A stretch of DNA of 64,000 bases from an uncultured Muribaculaceae bacterium. Lineage in GTDB: Bacteria; Bacteroidota; Bacteroidia; Bacteroidales; Muribaculaceae. Where the stretch lies: the NCBI GenBank assembly GCA_910584055.1, contig CAJTZS010000011.1, forward strand, positions 36,398-100,397. The letters run 5' to 3'. How positions within the stretch are numbered: position 1 is the first letter of the stretch; each line of letters begins with the position of its first letter. This document shows, in pieces, positions 15,221-24,880 of the stretch. The notes below the pieces were generated by a model, which saw only the letters and a program-made list of their open reading frames with translations, was not told where the DNA came from and did not search any database. The translations under genes and the position numbers were made by a program.

Positions 15221-16378
15221 ATGAAAATCTTGAAGAGGGACAAGGCATATATAATATTTATATTGTCGCTTGTTATATTTTTTTCCTGTTCGAAGGATAA
15301 GGCAGTATCGGATGGAAAAATAGATGTTGAAACCATATTTGATAATAGTGTGGTTAAATCATTGTCGGATATGGGTTACAGTCATGAAATAATTCCGCTT
15401 GAAACGAAAGATTCTTGTCTTTTACCCGGAAATTCACATGTGGTTCATGTTGATAAGGAGAATGTTTTTATTTCTGCCGGTGCTCTGATTTATAGGTTTG
15501 GCATCGACGGCAGCTTTAAAAACACAATCGGAAAGGTCGGAAGCGGGCCAATGGAGCATAAAAATATTCATAGTGTCTCTTTTAATGACCGGGAGGGTAA
15601 AGTATTTATATATGACGGGAATAAGAAAATGATTGTATGGGATAAGAATGGAAATCCGATTGATGAAGTAACTTTGGAAATCGGGGGACATTTGCCATGT
15701 ATATTTAATCTGGAAAATGAGTTTATCGGGATAGGCCAGACTTATGATGAAAAAGCCGGAGGAACATCAATTTTACGGTTTGATGGTTCGGGGATATGTA
15801 TGGATCGGAGAATTGTATCTAAAGCGGGTTGTCAGGCTTCTCCGAGTTATTTCACAATGCCCCTGCTCAGGGAAAATGTTGCAGGGTTCTGTTATTATAA
15901 TCCTTATAATTCGAATTTTCAAAATATTTCTAAAGAGAAAATCGAAGATTTCTTCTTTTTGGACTTTGGTAAATATGCACAGGATAATGAAAAAATGCAG
16001 GATATGGACTATCGGAGTGCAAATGCCGACGGTATTGTTGAACTTTGGGATTTTATAGTCTGCGATGATATTTGTTTTCTGTTATTCAGAAGAGGTAAGG
16101 ATTTGTTTGCAGCTTCCGTAAATTTGATAGATGGAGGAATCTTATTCAGTTCAAGCATTGAGAATCCCCGAAAAGGAGGGGGTATTCCGCTCTTTGATGA
16201 AGAGTATGGAATCACTATTTGGCCTCATTACGAAAAAGAGGGTGTGTTGTTTTCATTGTGCGACATTGGAGGGCTATCCGATAAAGAGCTGAATCAATGG
16301 AGCACTCGCACGGAAGGTGAACAGGGCATTTCGGATAATTCCAATCCATGTTTGGTTAAACTTAGGAGAGAAAAATGA
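15221..16378 (+). CDS. Beta-propeller lipoprotein 3
   Basis: A 385-aa lipoprotein (signal to about residue 23, lipobox FFSC). The text has the family start SLSDMGYSHEIIPLETKDSCLLPGN-like pattern, then IYRFGIDGSFKNTIGKVGSGP and KVFIYDGNKKMIVWDKNG, typical of the BF2992-type 6-bladed beta-propeller proteins. It ends the propeller cluster; 31 bp later begins a palindromic repeat and then the signal peptidase gene. Ligand and partner unknown. Confidence 0.78.
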   Translation: MKILKRDKAYIIFILSLVIFFSCSKDKAVSDGKIDVETIFDNSVVKSLSDMGYSHEIIPLETKDSCLLPGNSHVVHVDKENVFISAGALIYRFGIDGSFKNTIGKVGSGPMEHKNIHSVSFNDREGKVFIYDGNKKMIVWDKNGNPIDEVTLEIGGHLPCIFNLENEFIGIGQTYDEKAGGTSILRFDGSGICMDRRIVSKAGCQASPSYFTMPLLRENVAGFCYYNPYNSNFQNISKEKIEDFFFLDFGKYAQDNEKMQDMDYRSANADGIVELWDFIVCDDICFLLFRRGKDLFAASVNLIDGGILFSSSIENPRKGGGIPLFDEEYGITIWPHYEKEGVLFSLCDIGGLSDKELNQWSTRTEGEQGISDNSNPCLVKLRREK

Positions 16379-16409
16379 GGAAATTGTGTCAACAACATTC
16401 GACCTGTAG

Positions 16410-16553
16410 CCACCTTTGCCGCGTCTGTGGGAGCGGCTGTTGCTCGCAACGGCGGCATCGCGGCAAACCCTGCGGTCGTTGCGAGCAACAACCGCTCCGC
16501 CATCCGGCAGCGTGAATGGATGCTAAGTGAAATATAAACCGCCGAAGGCAAAA
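16410..16553. repeat. Palindromic repeat element II, copy 1
   Basis: A 24-bp near-perfect inverted repeat (GGAGCGGCTGTTGCTCGCAA at 16430 pairing to 16498) with a GC-rich loop. Homology with 33172-33318 extends through GCCATCCGGCAG to a TAAAC-GCC-AGG stretch. The flank at 16549-16670 (GTGGTTG, GGTTGGAGATAA, GGTTTAAAATGGTTTTTATA) recurs inverted at 33092-33170. No coding capacity. Intergenic mobile or structured repeat. Confidence 0.75.
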
Positions 16554-16755
16554 GTGGTTGTTCCGTGGTTGATGTGGTTGGAGATAAGTTCTTTCAGGTG
16601 CGAGGTTGGAGTTATATGTGATTTAGCGCGAAGCGCAAATGGGTTTAAAATGGTTTTTATAGTTTGAGTTAGATAGAATAAATGGTTTGATACTGACGTT
16701 CTTAAATAGGATGGATTGAGTTGTAAGGGGTTGATGAGTTATGTCGGAATGAGCA

Positions 16756-17646
16756 ATGGAAGAATGTAGGCGGAAAAATATCAGGCGGAAGGTCGGGAAA
16801 TGGGTTGAGAACATCCTTTTCGTGGCAAGTCTGGGATTCCTTGGATTCCTGGCATGGCATCTGTTGCTGTTTGCATCGTTCAACATTCCGAGCCAGTCGA
16901 TGCTGCCGACGCTGCAGCCGGGCGACAAGGTGCTCGTGGACAAGGTGACTACCGGGGCGCGACTGTTCGACATATTCGGGGCGGCTGCCGGAGAGGATGT
17001 GAAGATACGTCGCACGTTCCGTTTCCGCCGGTTCAAACGCGGCGACATACTTGTGTTCAATTTCCCTTTCCGTGGGGAATGGAAGGAGATAGCGATGAAC
17101 TATCAGGTATATTACGCCAAGAGGTGCGTAGGCGCTCCCGGTGATACGCTCGAAATCCGCGATTTCAATTATTTTATCAACGGTATCCCTTCCGAAGGTG
17201 GGGGAGACCGCCGTATGGTCAGGGAGGTATATGCCCCGGATTCGGTAAGCCGGGACTCCCTTCCGGGTTTCAGGGCTATGAAAAGGGATTCGGTGACGCA
17301 TTGGACTATCCGCGACTTAGGTCCGCTATATATCCCGAAGAAGGGGGATGACTTGCGGCTTTCCGTTTCAAATTATCTGCCATATAAGAAACTTATCGAA
17401 TGGGAAACAGGGAAGAAACTTAAAAAGAATAACGGGAAACTTACCCTCGGCGGAAAACCGGTAGAATCTTACCGGTTTAAAAACAATTATTACTTCATGG
17501 CGGGCGATAATTCCGCAGATTCCCAGGATTCGCGCTACTGGGGACTTATCCCGGAGCCGTTCGTGGTGGGAAGGGTGCTGATGACATGGTGGTCGGAGCG
17601 AGACGGAGTGGTCAATAAGGAAAGGGTGATGAAATGGATGCATTGA
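16756..17646 (+). CDS. lepB: Type I signal peptidase (S26)
   Basis: A 296-aa protein with one N-terminal membrane segment (residues about 17-41) and the S26 boxes: SQSMLPTLQPGD with catalytic Ser48, YYAKRCVGAPGD with Lys122 general base, and box E as MAGDNSADSQDSRYWG. The catalytic domain has a long insert (residues about 140-235), common in Bacteroidetes LepB. It cleaves signal peptides at the outer face of the inner membrane. It overlaps the next gene by 13 nt. Its place after the NVEALA-propeller cluster suggests, but does not prove, a role in peptide processing. Confidence 0.9.
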   Translation: MEECRRKNIRRKVGKWVENILFVASLGFLGFLAWHLLLFASFNIPSQSMLPTLQPGDKVLVDKVTTGARLFDIFGAAAGEDVKIRRTFRFRRFKRGDILVFNFPFRGEWKEIAMNYQVYYAKRCVGAPGDTLEIRDFNYFINGIPSEGGGDRRMVREVYAPDSVSRDSLPGFRAMKRDSVTHWTIRDLGPLYIPKKGDDLRLSVSNYLPYKKLIEWETGKKLKKNNGKLTLGGKPVESYRFKNNYYFMAGDNSADSQDSRYWGLIPEPFVVGRVLMTWWSERDGVVNKERVMKWMH

Positions 17647-19010
17647 TTATAATTTTCGGATTGGCGGAGGCTGTGATGGGATGGCTGCAGCTTTTGGGGC
17701 TGACAGCTCCGGGACATTCCCTCTATGTCGCTACAGGCACTTTCTATAACCCGGGGCCATTCTGCGGCTTCCTTGCCGTTATTGCGCCGGTTGCCCTCTA
17801 TAACGTTTTATTCAAGAACCGAAAAGTTTTGTATTGGCTTTCCTTGGCTTATCTGTTGCTTGCTTTGGGGCTGATGCCCGCGCTTATGGGTCGCACTGGC
17901 TGGATTGCGGCGTTGCTCGGATGCGGTGTTGTCGTTGTCAAACGTTATTCTCCAATGTTCCCGAAATTTTCGGGCAAGAAGGTATGGATAACTGTTTTGG
18001 CGGGATCTTTGCTGGGGCTTGCGGTTTTAGGGTTACTCTATTTCATCAAGCCGGAATCGGCGCAAGGTCGATTGTTGATGTGGATTGTGGCGGCGAAGGC
18101 AATGGCGGCTCATCCCTTCGGTGTTGGCTGGGATATGGTGGCGGGAGCGTTCGGGGAGGCACAGGAGGCTTACTTTTCGATGCATCCCGATTCTCCGTTC
18201 GCCATGGTTGCCGGTGCACCGGAGTATGTTTTCAATGAATTCCTGCAAACGGGTATTGCCTTCGGTATCCTTGGGTTCCTGTTGTTCACGGGATTGATTG
18301 TCGCATGTGGTGTGGCTGCATGGCGAACACGCGCTTACGGGCTTTGCGGTGCGATAATCGCCTTTGCCGCCGTATGTTTTTCCTCTTATCCGCTTCAGTT
18401 CTCTGAGTTTTATGTGCTCGCCGCATTGATTGCTGTGGCTATTGTATTTCGCAGCGGCCTTTCAACGTGGGGAAAGGTATCGATAACTGCGACTATTATT
18501 GCGGGGACTGTCTTTCCTGTCGTGAATATAGAAGGACGGAAAAGCGGGATGCAAGAATGGGAGAAGGTTGGCAGGACGCTTCGCTACCGTCTGAACGATA
18601 AAGACATATCTCGTTGTGACTCATTGATGGTGAGTATGGACTGGTCTCCGAAGTTCCTGTTTGGTTATGGTAAGGCTTTGCGCGACAACGGTTTTTATGA
18701 AAAGTCGAATGAAGTGCTGATGAGGGGCATGGAAGTAAGCAGTGACCCCATGTTTCTGAACCTGATTGGCCGCAACCATGAGGATAAGGGAGATTTCGGG
18801 GATGCCGAAAGATATTATCGCAAGTCTATCCGGAGGCTACCCAACCGTCTTTATCCCCGCTATCTGTTGGCGAAGCTTTATGCAGCGGCAAAGGGGGCTG
18901 ATTCCCAGGAATTCAAGGAAGCCTATAGGCAAGCGATGTCGATGCGACCGAAAGTTGAATCCCCCGCCACGCGCCAGATGCGCAAGGAGTTGCAAAATAT
19001 GAAAAAATAG
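17634..19010 (+). CDS. O-antigen-ligase-like membrane protein with C-terminal TPRs
   Basis: A 458-aa protein with about nine membrane segments in the first 300 residues and Wzy_C-type signatures (FYNPGPFCGFLAV, GRTGWIAALL, SAQGRLLMW, PFGVGWD, YVFNEFLQTGI). The last 130 residues contain TPR-like helices (YYRKSIRRLPNRLYPRYLLA). Family members polymerise or transfer lipid-linked glycans; many have other substrates. It overlaps lepB by 13 nt, so both act together. In the context of secreted peptides, a transfer or export-linked role is possible; that is speculation. Confidence 0.72.
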   Translation: MDALIIIFGLAEAVMGWLQLLGLTAPGHSLYVATGTFYNPGPFCGFLAVIAPVALYNVLFKNRKVLYWLSLAYLLLALGLMPALMGRTGWIAALLGCGVVVVKRYSPMFPKFSGKKVWITVLAGSLLGLAVLGLLYFIKPESAQGRLLMWIVAAKAMAAHPFGVGWDMVAGAFGEAQEAYFSMHPDSPFAMVAGAPEYVFNEFLQTGIAFGILGFLLFTGLIVACGVAAWRTRAYGLCGAIIAFAAVCFSSYPLQFSEFYVLAALIAVAIVFRSGLSTWGKVSITATIIAGTVFPVVNIEGRKSGMQEWEKVGRTLRYRLNDKDISRCDSLMVSMDWSPKFLFGYGKALRDNGFYEKSNEVLMRGMEVSSDPMFLNLIGRNHEDKGDFGDAERYYRKSIRRLPNRLYPRYLLAKLYAAAKGADSQEFKEAYRQAMSMRPKVESPATRQMRKELQNMKK

Positions 19011-19061
19011 TGTACATTTGTATGATAATAATCTGATCACTTACTTAACCTGACATCTGGA

Positions 19062-20171
19062 ATGAAGGATATGAAGAAAGAATATACGGTATTGCGGATG
19101 CGTCCGGCGCTGATTGCACTTTGGGTCGTGGTGTTGTTTGCAGTTGCGGGATGCGGCAATGACAAGAAGCAGGCATCCGGCAACGGGAAAGGCAACACGT
19201 CTCCCCGTCGCGAGGCTGCGGCATCCTCCGGCAAGCCTGTGGTCAAGACCATAAAGTTAGAGGAAAGCGAGATCACCCATGATATAGTTAGCAACGGCAA
19301 GATTGCGGCTAAGGAAACTGCCGACCTTTTTTTCCGCACTTCCGAACCGGTGAGCGAAGTCTGGGTTCGGGAGGGTCAGCATGTGAAACGCGGACAGAAA
19401 CTTGCCCGTCTCGATATCTTCAAGCTTGAATCCGAGCGCGCCAAACTATTGGCGGAACGTGAAAAGGCAATACTCGAAATGCAGGACGTCTTGATAGGGC
19501 AGGGCTTCGATCCATCGGATGATTCCTCTATTCCCGCCGAGGTCATGCGCCTTGCGCGTGTGCGCAGCGGGCTTGACCAGATAGAGACCTCTATCTCCCT
19601 AAATAAAAAAGATATCGAACAGTCTGCCCTTGTCGCGCCATTCGACGGGGTGGTTGCCAACCTGAAGATAAAGCGTTTCGGCCTTGCCAACACTTCGGAG
19701 CCGGCTTGCCGGATTATCAACAACGGTGCGATGCAGGTTGAATTTCCCGTGCTTGAGAGTGAGCTGTCGCTTTTGCGTGCCGGAGACAGCGTGGAAGTGA
19801 CCCCGTTTGCAGGCGGCGACACTTACAGGGGTAAGGTGGTTGAAATAAATCCCACAGTGGATGAGAAGGGATTGATAACGGTCCGGGCTTCCTTGACGGG
19901 ACACAAAGGTATCGTTGACGGAATGAATGCCAGAGTGAGGGTAAGCAAGAATCTCGGCAAGCGGTTGGTCGTTCCGAAAAGTGCGGTTGTCCTCCGTTCC
20001 GGCCGGGAGGTGGTATTTACCCTTGAAGATGGTAAAGCGAGGTGGAATTATGTTACAACCGGCATCGAGAACCTTGACAGCCGAGAGATAACCGACGGGC
20101 TCAAGGCCGGACAGACGGTGATAACCGAAGGCAACGAAAACCTGGCGCACCAGGCCCCCGTTTCGTTATAA
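19062..20171 (+). CDS. RND efflux periplasmic adaptor (MFP) lipoprotein
   Basis: A 369-aa protein with a lipobox (FAVAGC, about residue 33), barrel-sandwich halves (EVWVREGQHVKRGQKLARLD and APFDGVVANLKIKRFG), an intervening alpha-hairpin, beta-barrel (VEVTPFAGGDTYRGKV) and a membrane-proximal domain (LKAGQTVITEGNENL). It bridges the RND pump and TolC channel. First gene of a four-gene operon. Start may be ATG 19062 or 19071. Confidence 0.9.
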   Translation: MKDMKKEYTVLRMRPALIALWVVVLFAVAGCGNDKKQASGNGKGNTSPRREAAASSGKPVVKTIKLEESEITHDIVSNGKIAAKETADLFFRTSEPVSEVWVREGQHVKRGQKLARLDIFKLESERAKLLAEREKAILEMQDVLIGQGFDPSDDSSIPAEVMRLARVRSGLDQIETSISLNKKDIEQSALVAPFDGVVANLKIKRFGLANTSEPACRIINNGAMQVEFPVLESELSLLRAGDSVEVTPFAGGDTYRGKVVEINPTVDEKGLITVRASLTGHKGIVDGMNARVRVSKNLGKRLVVPKSAVVLRSGREVVFTLEDGKARWNYVTTGIENLDSREITDGLKAGQTVITEGNENLAHQAPVSL

Positions 20172-20282
20172 TGTTTAATGTTGAATGTGTAATGTTTAAT
20201 AGCATTGGATTCACTTCATTACACATTCATCATTTCATTATGACGGGCAATTAAACATTACACATTAAACATTAAAAGAAGG
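20172..20282. repeat. Inverted TTTAATGT-type repeat between adaptor and RND genes
   Basis: The gap holds ATGTTTAATGTTGAATGTG and its near-complement CACATTAAACATTAAA about 80 nt apart, able to form an AT-rich stem-loop. Similar short text occurs at 40663-40693. Possibly simple sequence, possibly an mRNA-stability element in the efflux operon. Confidence 0.4.
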
Positions 20283-23200
20283 GTGGTTCGTTTCCTGATA
20301 CAGCGGCCGATTGCCGTGATTATGAGCTTCTTGGCTCTCGTTATTTTAGGATGTGTCACATTCGTGACGCTTCCGGTGTCGCTGCTGCCCGATGTGGACA
20401 TACCGCATATCACGGTGCGTGCCGATGCCGGGTCTTTGTCTGCCCGCGAAATGGAGAGCACGGTGGTTGCCCCGTTGCGTCGCGAACTGATGCAGGTGGA
20501 GGGGCTGTCGGATATACGGAGCGCAACGCGCGACGGATCAGGCGTGATACGTCTGACGATGGATTATGGTGTTGACACAGACCTGGCGTTCATCGAGGTC
20601 AACGAGAAGATAGATGCCGCCATGAACTCCCTTCCTAAGGATATTGACCGCCCCAAGGCCGTGAAGGCTTCCGCTTCCGATATTCCGGTGACATATCTTC
20701 AGCTGACTTCCGGGTCAGAGACCGATCCGGCGTTCTATGATGTCGCCGACAATATAGTCAGGCGCAGGTTGGAGCAGCTACCGGAGGTCGCGCTCGTAGA
20801 TATAACCGGTATTCCGGGGAAAGAGTTGCGTCTCACTCCCGACTACACGCTCATGCGTTCAGCCGGGATAACATTGGCAGATATCGAAAAGGCGTTGAAA
20901 GATAACAACGCCGAGCCTGGAAGTATGACAGTCCGTGATGGATACTACGAATACAGTATCCATATCTCCGGTAAATTGCGCACTGCGCGGGATGTAGAAT
21001 CTGTGCCGGTCATGAAACACGGGCGCATGCATCGTCTTGGCGATTTCTGCAAGGTCGAACTCACTGAGCGTCCCGTCCAGGGATACTCCGTATTCAATGG
21101 CCGCCGAGCCGTAACCATGGCGGTTATAAAACACGAGGCGGCGAGCATGGCGGCTCTTGACAAGGCGTTGGATGACACTGTGGACTATTTCGCATCCGAA
21201 TATCCCGGCATTTCAATCACCAAGACCCGCAGCCAGACAGAACTGCTGGATTTCACGATCACCAACCTGCGGCAGAACCTGATTCTCGGTCTGGTGCTCG
21301 TCTTTATTGTCTGCGCCCTGTTCATGCGCAGTTGGAAATTGCCTTTGGTTATAGGTCTGACGGTGATTGTCGCGGTTGTCATTACCTTCCTGCTTTTCTA
21401 TCTTTTCCATATATCGATCAATATCATATCCTTGGCGGGACTTATTCTCGCCGTCGGGATGATGATCGATAATTCCGTGATTGTGGCTGAGAATATAGTC
21501 CAGTATCGCCGCAGGGGGTATACGCTCGAAGAGAGCTGTGTGGAGGGCACGACAGAGATGATCACTCCGATGCTCAGTTCTTCGTTGACCACTGTTGCCG
21601 TTTTTCTCCCTCTCGTTTTCATGAGCGGCATTGCCGGCGCGATATTCGCCGATCAGGCTTTTTCCATCACTGCGGGGCTCTTTTCTTCTTATGCCGTGGG
21701 AATCACCCTATTGCCCGTGCTGATGTATATTACCGGAGTAGATATCCCAAAGAGCGGCAGGAAAAGTAAAGACATATTGACCCGATGGTATGACAAGGGT
21801 GTTGAGTTTGTTTTTTCGCATAAGTTAGCGACTGTTATTCTGGTTCTGTTGACAATTGCCGCGCTGTGGCCATTGGCGCGCGCCCTCGACATTGAGCGGC
21901 TTCCCAAGATTGACAGCGATGAGACGATTGTGGCAGTTGACTGGAACGAAAACGTCAACATTGATGAGAACCGCAGGCGCTCAGAGGCAATCGCATCGTG
22001 CTATAAAAGCAAAGAGAATGCGGCTTTCATAGGTAAACAGAGTTTCATGCTCGGTTCGCTCGGAGATAATGAATCATCGGAATCGGAACTGTATTTCAGG
22101 GTGGCTGCCCCCTCGGAACTGCCGGCGTTTAAAGATTCAATTATGGAATTCATGCGCAGGGAATATCCTTCCGCCGTGTTTGAATTCCGTGTCCCCGCCA
22201 ATCCTTTCGAACAGGTGTTCGCATCATCTGAAGCCCCTTTGGAGGCGCGTTTCGCATCGGCGGGTGAGGAGCTTGCCGGAATTCACGAGGTTGACAATGC
22301 GGCGCGTCTGAAGAGCGCCATAGAGGGGGCTTGCGGCATTCCGGTCAAGGATATTCCAAGACAGGAGGTTGTTGAGGTCAGGACGGATCCGGAGCGTATG
22401 CTGCTGTACGGTGTTAATGCTTCGGATGTGCGTAACACCATTGACGTGGCGTTCAAGGGGGAGGGGGTGACGCTGCTCCGGTCCTATCAGGATTATATAC
22501 CTGTCAGAATTTCCGACAGGGGAATGCCGGTTTCCCAGTTCCTTGCCACAACCCTTGTCCCGGCTGGGGCGGGGAAGAACGGCGAGATGACGGAAATACC
22601 GCTGTCTGCGTTGGCTCATGTAGTCAAAGGGGATGCGCTGCGCACGATAAATGCATCCTCGTCGGGTGAATATGTCCCGATGGAGCTTGACGTGTCTTCC
22701 CGTGAAGTGGATGACGTAATCGGGGAGGTGAAAACTGTGGCGGCGCAAGAGAATGTCTCGGATGTAACGTTCACCGGCTCCATTTTCTCAAACAGGAAGA
22801 TGATGAAAGAGCTGACAGTGATTCTGCTTGTGTCGCTGATGCTGATGTATTTTATTTTGTGCGCACAGTTCGAGAGTTTTGTCCAGCCGCTTGTGGTGCT
22901 TGTGGAAATCCCGCTCGACATCGCGTTCGCGCTGCTTACTCTCCTTGTGTGCGGGGAAACTTTAAACCTCATGTCGGCTATCGGCATTATCGTGACCTGC
23001 GGAATTGTGGTCAACGACTCGATCCTAAAGCTCGACTCCATAAATGAACTGAGAAAACAGGGGATGTCTCTCCCCGAGGCTGTGCATACGGCGGGTCACC
23101 GCAGGTTAAGACCGATATTGATGACTTCGCTGACCACCATATTTGCGATGGTCCCCGTTCTGTTTACCTCCGACATGGGTTCTGAATTGCAGAGACCCTT

Positions 23201-23303
23201 GGCGATAGCGATGATCGGCTCGATGGTGGTGGGTACGCTTGTAAGTATATTCGTGATTCCCCTTGTGTATTCTTTTGTGGCGAGGGATAATGGGGTGAAA
23301 TAG
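20283..23303 (+). CDS. RND efflux transporter, first inner-membrane pump
   Basis: A 1006-aa RND (AcrB/CzcA-type) protein; the start codon is GTG at 20283 (VRFLIQRPIAVIMSF). Twelve TM segments in the usual 1+5 plus 1+5 arrangement, with LAVGMMIDNSVIVAEN in TM4 (proton-relay Asp) and IVTCGIVVNDSILKLDSI in TM10. It exports small molecules with the adaptor and TolC neighbours. Its substrate cannot be told from sequence. The last codons lie in a decamer tandem repeat. Confidence 0.92.
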   Translation: MVRFLIQRPIAVIMSFLALVILGCVTFVTLPVSLLPDVDIPHITVRADAGSLSAREMESTVVAPLRRELMQVEGLSDIRSATRDGSGVIRLTMDYGVDTDLAFIEVNEKIDAAMNSLPKDIDRPKAVKASASDIPVTYLQLTSGSETDPAFYDVADNIVRRRLEQLPEVALVDITGIPGKELRLTPDYTLMRSAGITLADIEKALKDNNAEPGSMTVRDGYYEYSIHISGKLRTARDVESVPVMKHGRMHRLGDFCKVELTERPVQGYSVFNGRRAVTMAVIKHEAASMAALDKALDDTVDYFASEYPGISITKTRSQTELLDFTITNLRQNLILGLVLVFIVCALFMRSWKLPLVIGLTVIVAVVITFLLFYLFHISINIISLAGLILAVGMMIDNSVIVAENIVQYRRRGYTLEESCVEGTTEMITPMLSSSLTTVAVFLPLVFMSGIAGAIFADQAFSITAGLFSSYAVGITLLPVLMYITGVDIPKSGRKSKDILTRWYDKGVEFVFSHKLATVILVLLTIAALWPLARALDIERLPKIDSDETIVAVDWNENVNIDENRRRSEAIASCYKSKENAAFIGKQSFMLGSLGDNESSESELYFRVAAPSELPAFKDSIMEFMRREYPSAVFEFRVPANPFEQVFASSEAPLEARFASAGEELAGIHEVDNAARLKSAIEGACGIPVKDIPRQEVVEVRTDPERMLLYGVNASDVRNTIDVAFKGEGVTLLRSYQDYIPVRISDRGMPVSQFLATTLVPAGAGKNGEMTEIPLSALAHVVKGDALRTINASSSGEYVPMELDVSSREVDDVIGEVKTVAAQENVSDVTFTGSIFSNRKMMKELTVILLVSLMLMYFILCAQFESFVQPLVVLVEIPLDIAFALLTLLVCGETLNLMSAIGIIVTCGIVVNDSILKLDSINELRKQGMSLPEAVHTAGHRRLRPILMTSLTTIFAMVPVLFTSDMGSELQRPLAIAMIGSMVVGTLVSIFVIPLVYSFVARDNGVK

Positions 23304-23370
23304 GGCGGAATAGGGTGAGATGGGGTGAGATGGGACGGAATAGGGTGAGATAGGGCGGGATGGGGAGATG
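23291..23370 (+). repeat. Eight in-register 10-bp G-rich tandem repeats
   Basis: From 23291 the sequence reads as eight 10-nt units of the type TAGGGTGAGA / TGGGGTGAGA / TAGGGCGGAA. The array covers the last codons of the first RND gene, its stop and the start codon of the TolC gene. Runs of GGG every 10 nt could form a G-quadruplex; the repeat could also vary in number and change spacing of the TolC start. Confidence 0.75.
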
Positions 23371-24879
23371 AAACAAAGTGAAAACAAAGACAATATGATG
23401 AGAAGATTGATAATGGCGGTTGTGTTTGCGGGAATGTTGCTGTCGGCGCAAGGGGCGAGGAAGATGACATTGTCGCTCAATGATGCCGTGAGGCTCGCCA
23501 ACGACAGTTCGCTGAATGCGTTCCGTAACCGGAATCTATATGCTTCCGGTTATTGGGAATGGCGCACTTTCAAGGCTAACCGCCTTCCGAGTCTGTCGCT
23601 TGACCTGACGCCTGCTCAGTATTATCGTTATATAACTCAAAGATATGATTCGCAACAGGATATCGATGTGTTCCGAAGTCAGCAGATGTATACCGCATCG
23701 GCAGGGTTGTCGGTGAGGCAGAATGTAGATTTCTTAGGAGGCTCTTTATATCTTGAGAGCGATCTGGAGTATATGCGCAATTTCGGTGCCATAAAAGGTA
23801 ACCAGTTTTCTTCGGTACCTGTGAGAATCGGATACCGTCAGGATCTGATAGGCTATAATGCTTTCCGTTGGGAAAAGCGGATTGAGCCTCTAAAATATGA
23901 GAAAGTCAAAAGGGAATTCGTCTACGACATGGAGACCGTAGCGGAGGAAACCGTGGGGCATTTTTTTACCCTCGCCTTGGCGCAGACGGAGCTGCGGCTC
24001 GCGGAGGAGAACCTGGCATCGAGCGATACCCTCCTCGCCATAGGTGAACGGCGTTTCGGGATCGCCGCCATATCGCAGACCGATTTGCTCACACTGCGCC
24101 TTGACAAGGTGAATGCCGAGAATGCCTTGGAGAATGCAAGAATCGAAATAAAGCGTGCACGCCTTCAGTTGGCGACATATCTCGGACTTGACTCGGACAC
24201 GGAAATAGATGTGCAGCTTCCCGGTAAGCCGTCGGCTATCCGTATTCCGGAGGAGAGGGCCTTGGCTTTCGCAAAAGAGAACAGCCCCAAGATTATGGAA
24301 AAAAGACAGGCGGAGCTTGAGGCCCGCAGGGATGTTAACAAGACAAAGGTGGAATCTATGTTCAATGTCAGCCTTAACGCTTCTGTGGGATTCAATCAGG
24401 TGGCGCGCACATTGGGAGAGGCATACAGCCATCCGTTGCAGCAGGATTTGGTCTCGCTGTCGATATCTGTCCCTATAGTTGACTGGGGAGTGAGGAAAGG
24501 GAAATACAATATAGCCAAGAACGCCTTGAATGTCGCTTCGATAGCGGCGCGGCAGGAGGAGTTGACAATGGAACAGGACGTGATAATAACCATCCGCGAT
24601 TTCGAGAGCCGGCAGCGGCTCGTGTCGAGTGCGGCCGAGGCCCTCGACCTTGCCGACAGGGCATATGCCCAGACCCGGCAGCGGTTCATTATCGGCAAGG
24701 CGGATATCAACAGCCTGACGCTCTCCCATAACCGCCAGCAGGAGGCAAGCAAGAATTACATCTCATCTTTGCAGAATTACTGGCTGAGCTATTATAAGAT
24801 ACGTAAACTGACATTGTTCGATTTCGAACTTGGAGTGCCAATACATGCAGAATTCGACCGTGCGCTCGGTGTGAAATGA
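23368..24879 (+). CDS. TolC-family outer-membrane efflux protein
   Basis: A 503-aa protein with a signal peptide (start ATG 23368, or Met at 23395/23398 before RRLIMAVVF) and two TolC/OEP repeats of long helices (LAEENLASSDTLLAIGERRF; ALDLADRAYAQTRQRFIIGK) separated by short beta-strands. It forms the outer-membrane exit channel for the RND pumps on both sides. It is 1 bp from the second RND gene and begins inside the decamer repeat. No lipobox seen. Confidence 0.9.
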   Translation: MKQSENKDNMMRRLIMAVVFAGMLLSAQGARKMTLSLNDAVRLANDSSLNAFRNRNLYASGYWEWRTFKANRLPSLSLDLTPAQYYRYITQRYDSQQDIDVFRSQQMYTASAGLSVRQNVDFLGGSLYLESDLEYMRNFGAIKGNQFSSVPVRIGYRQDLIGYNAFRWEKRIEPLKYEKVKREFVYDMETVAEETVGHFFTLALAQTELRLAEENLASSDTLLAIGERRFGIAAISQTDLLTLRLDKVNAENALENARIEIKRARLQLATYLGLDSDTEIDVQLPGKPSAIRIPEERALAFAKENSPKIMEKRQAELEARRDVNKTKVESMFNVSLNASVGFNQVARTLGEAYSHPLQQDLVSLSISVPIVDWGVRKGKYNIAKNALNVASIAARQEELTMEQDVIITIRDFESRQRLVSSAAEALDLADRAYAQTRQRFIIGKADINSLTLSHNRQQEASKNYISSLQNYWLSYYKIRKLTLFDFELGVPIHAEFDRALGVK

Positions 24880-24880
24880 T

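Noticed and set aside
20172..20282. Intergenic inverted TTTAATG text as a mobile element
   Set aside because: Short simple-sequence repeats without defined ends or target duplication; listed only as a repeat.
23096..23501. Several minus-strand frames rich in Pro/Ser/His
   Set aside because: They translate the G-rich decamer array in antisense and lie over the RND and TolC genes.
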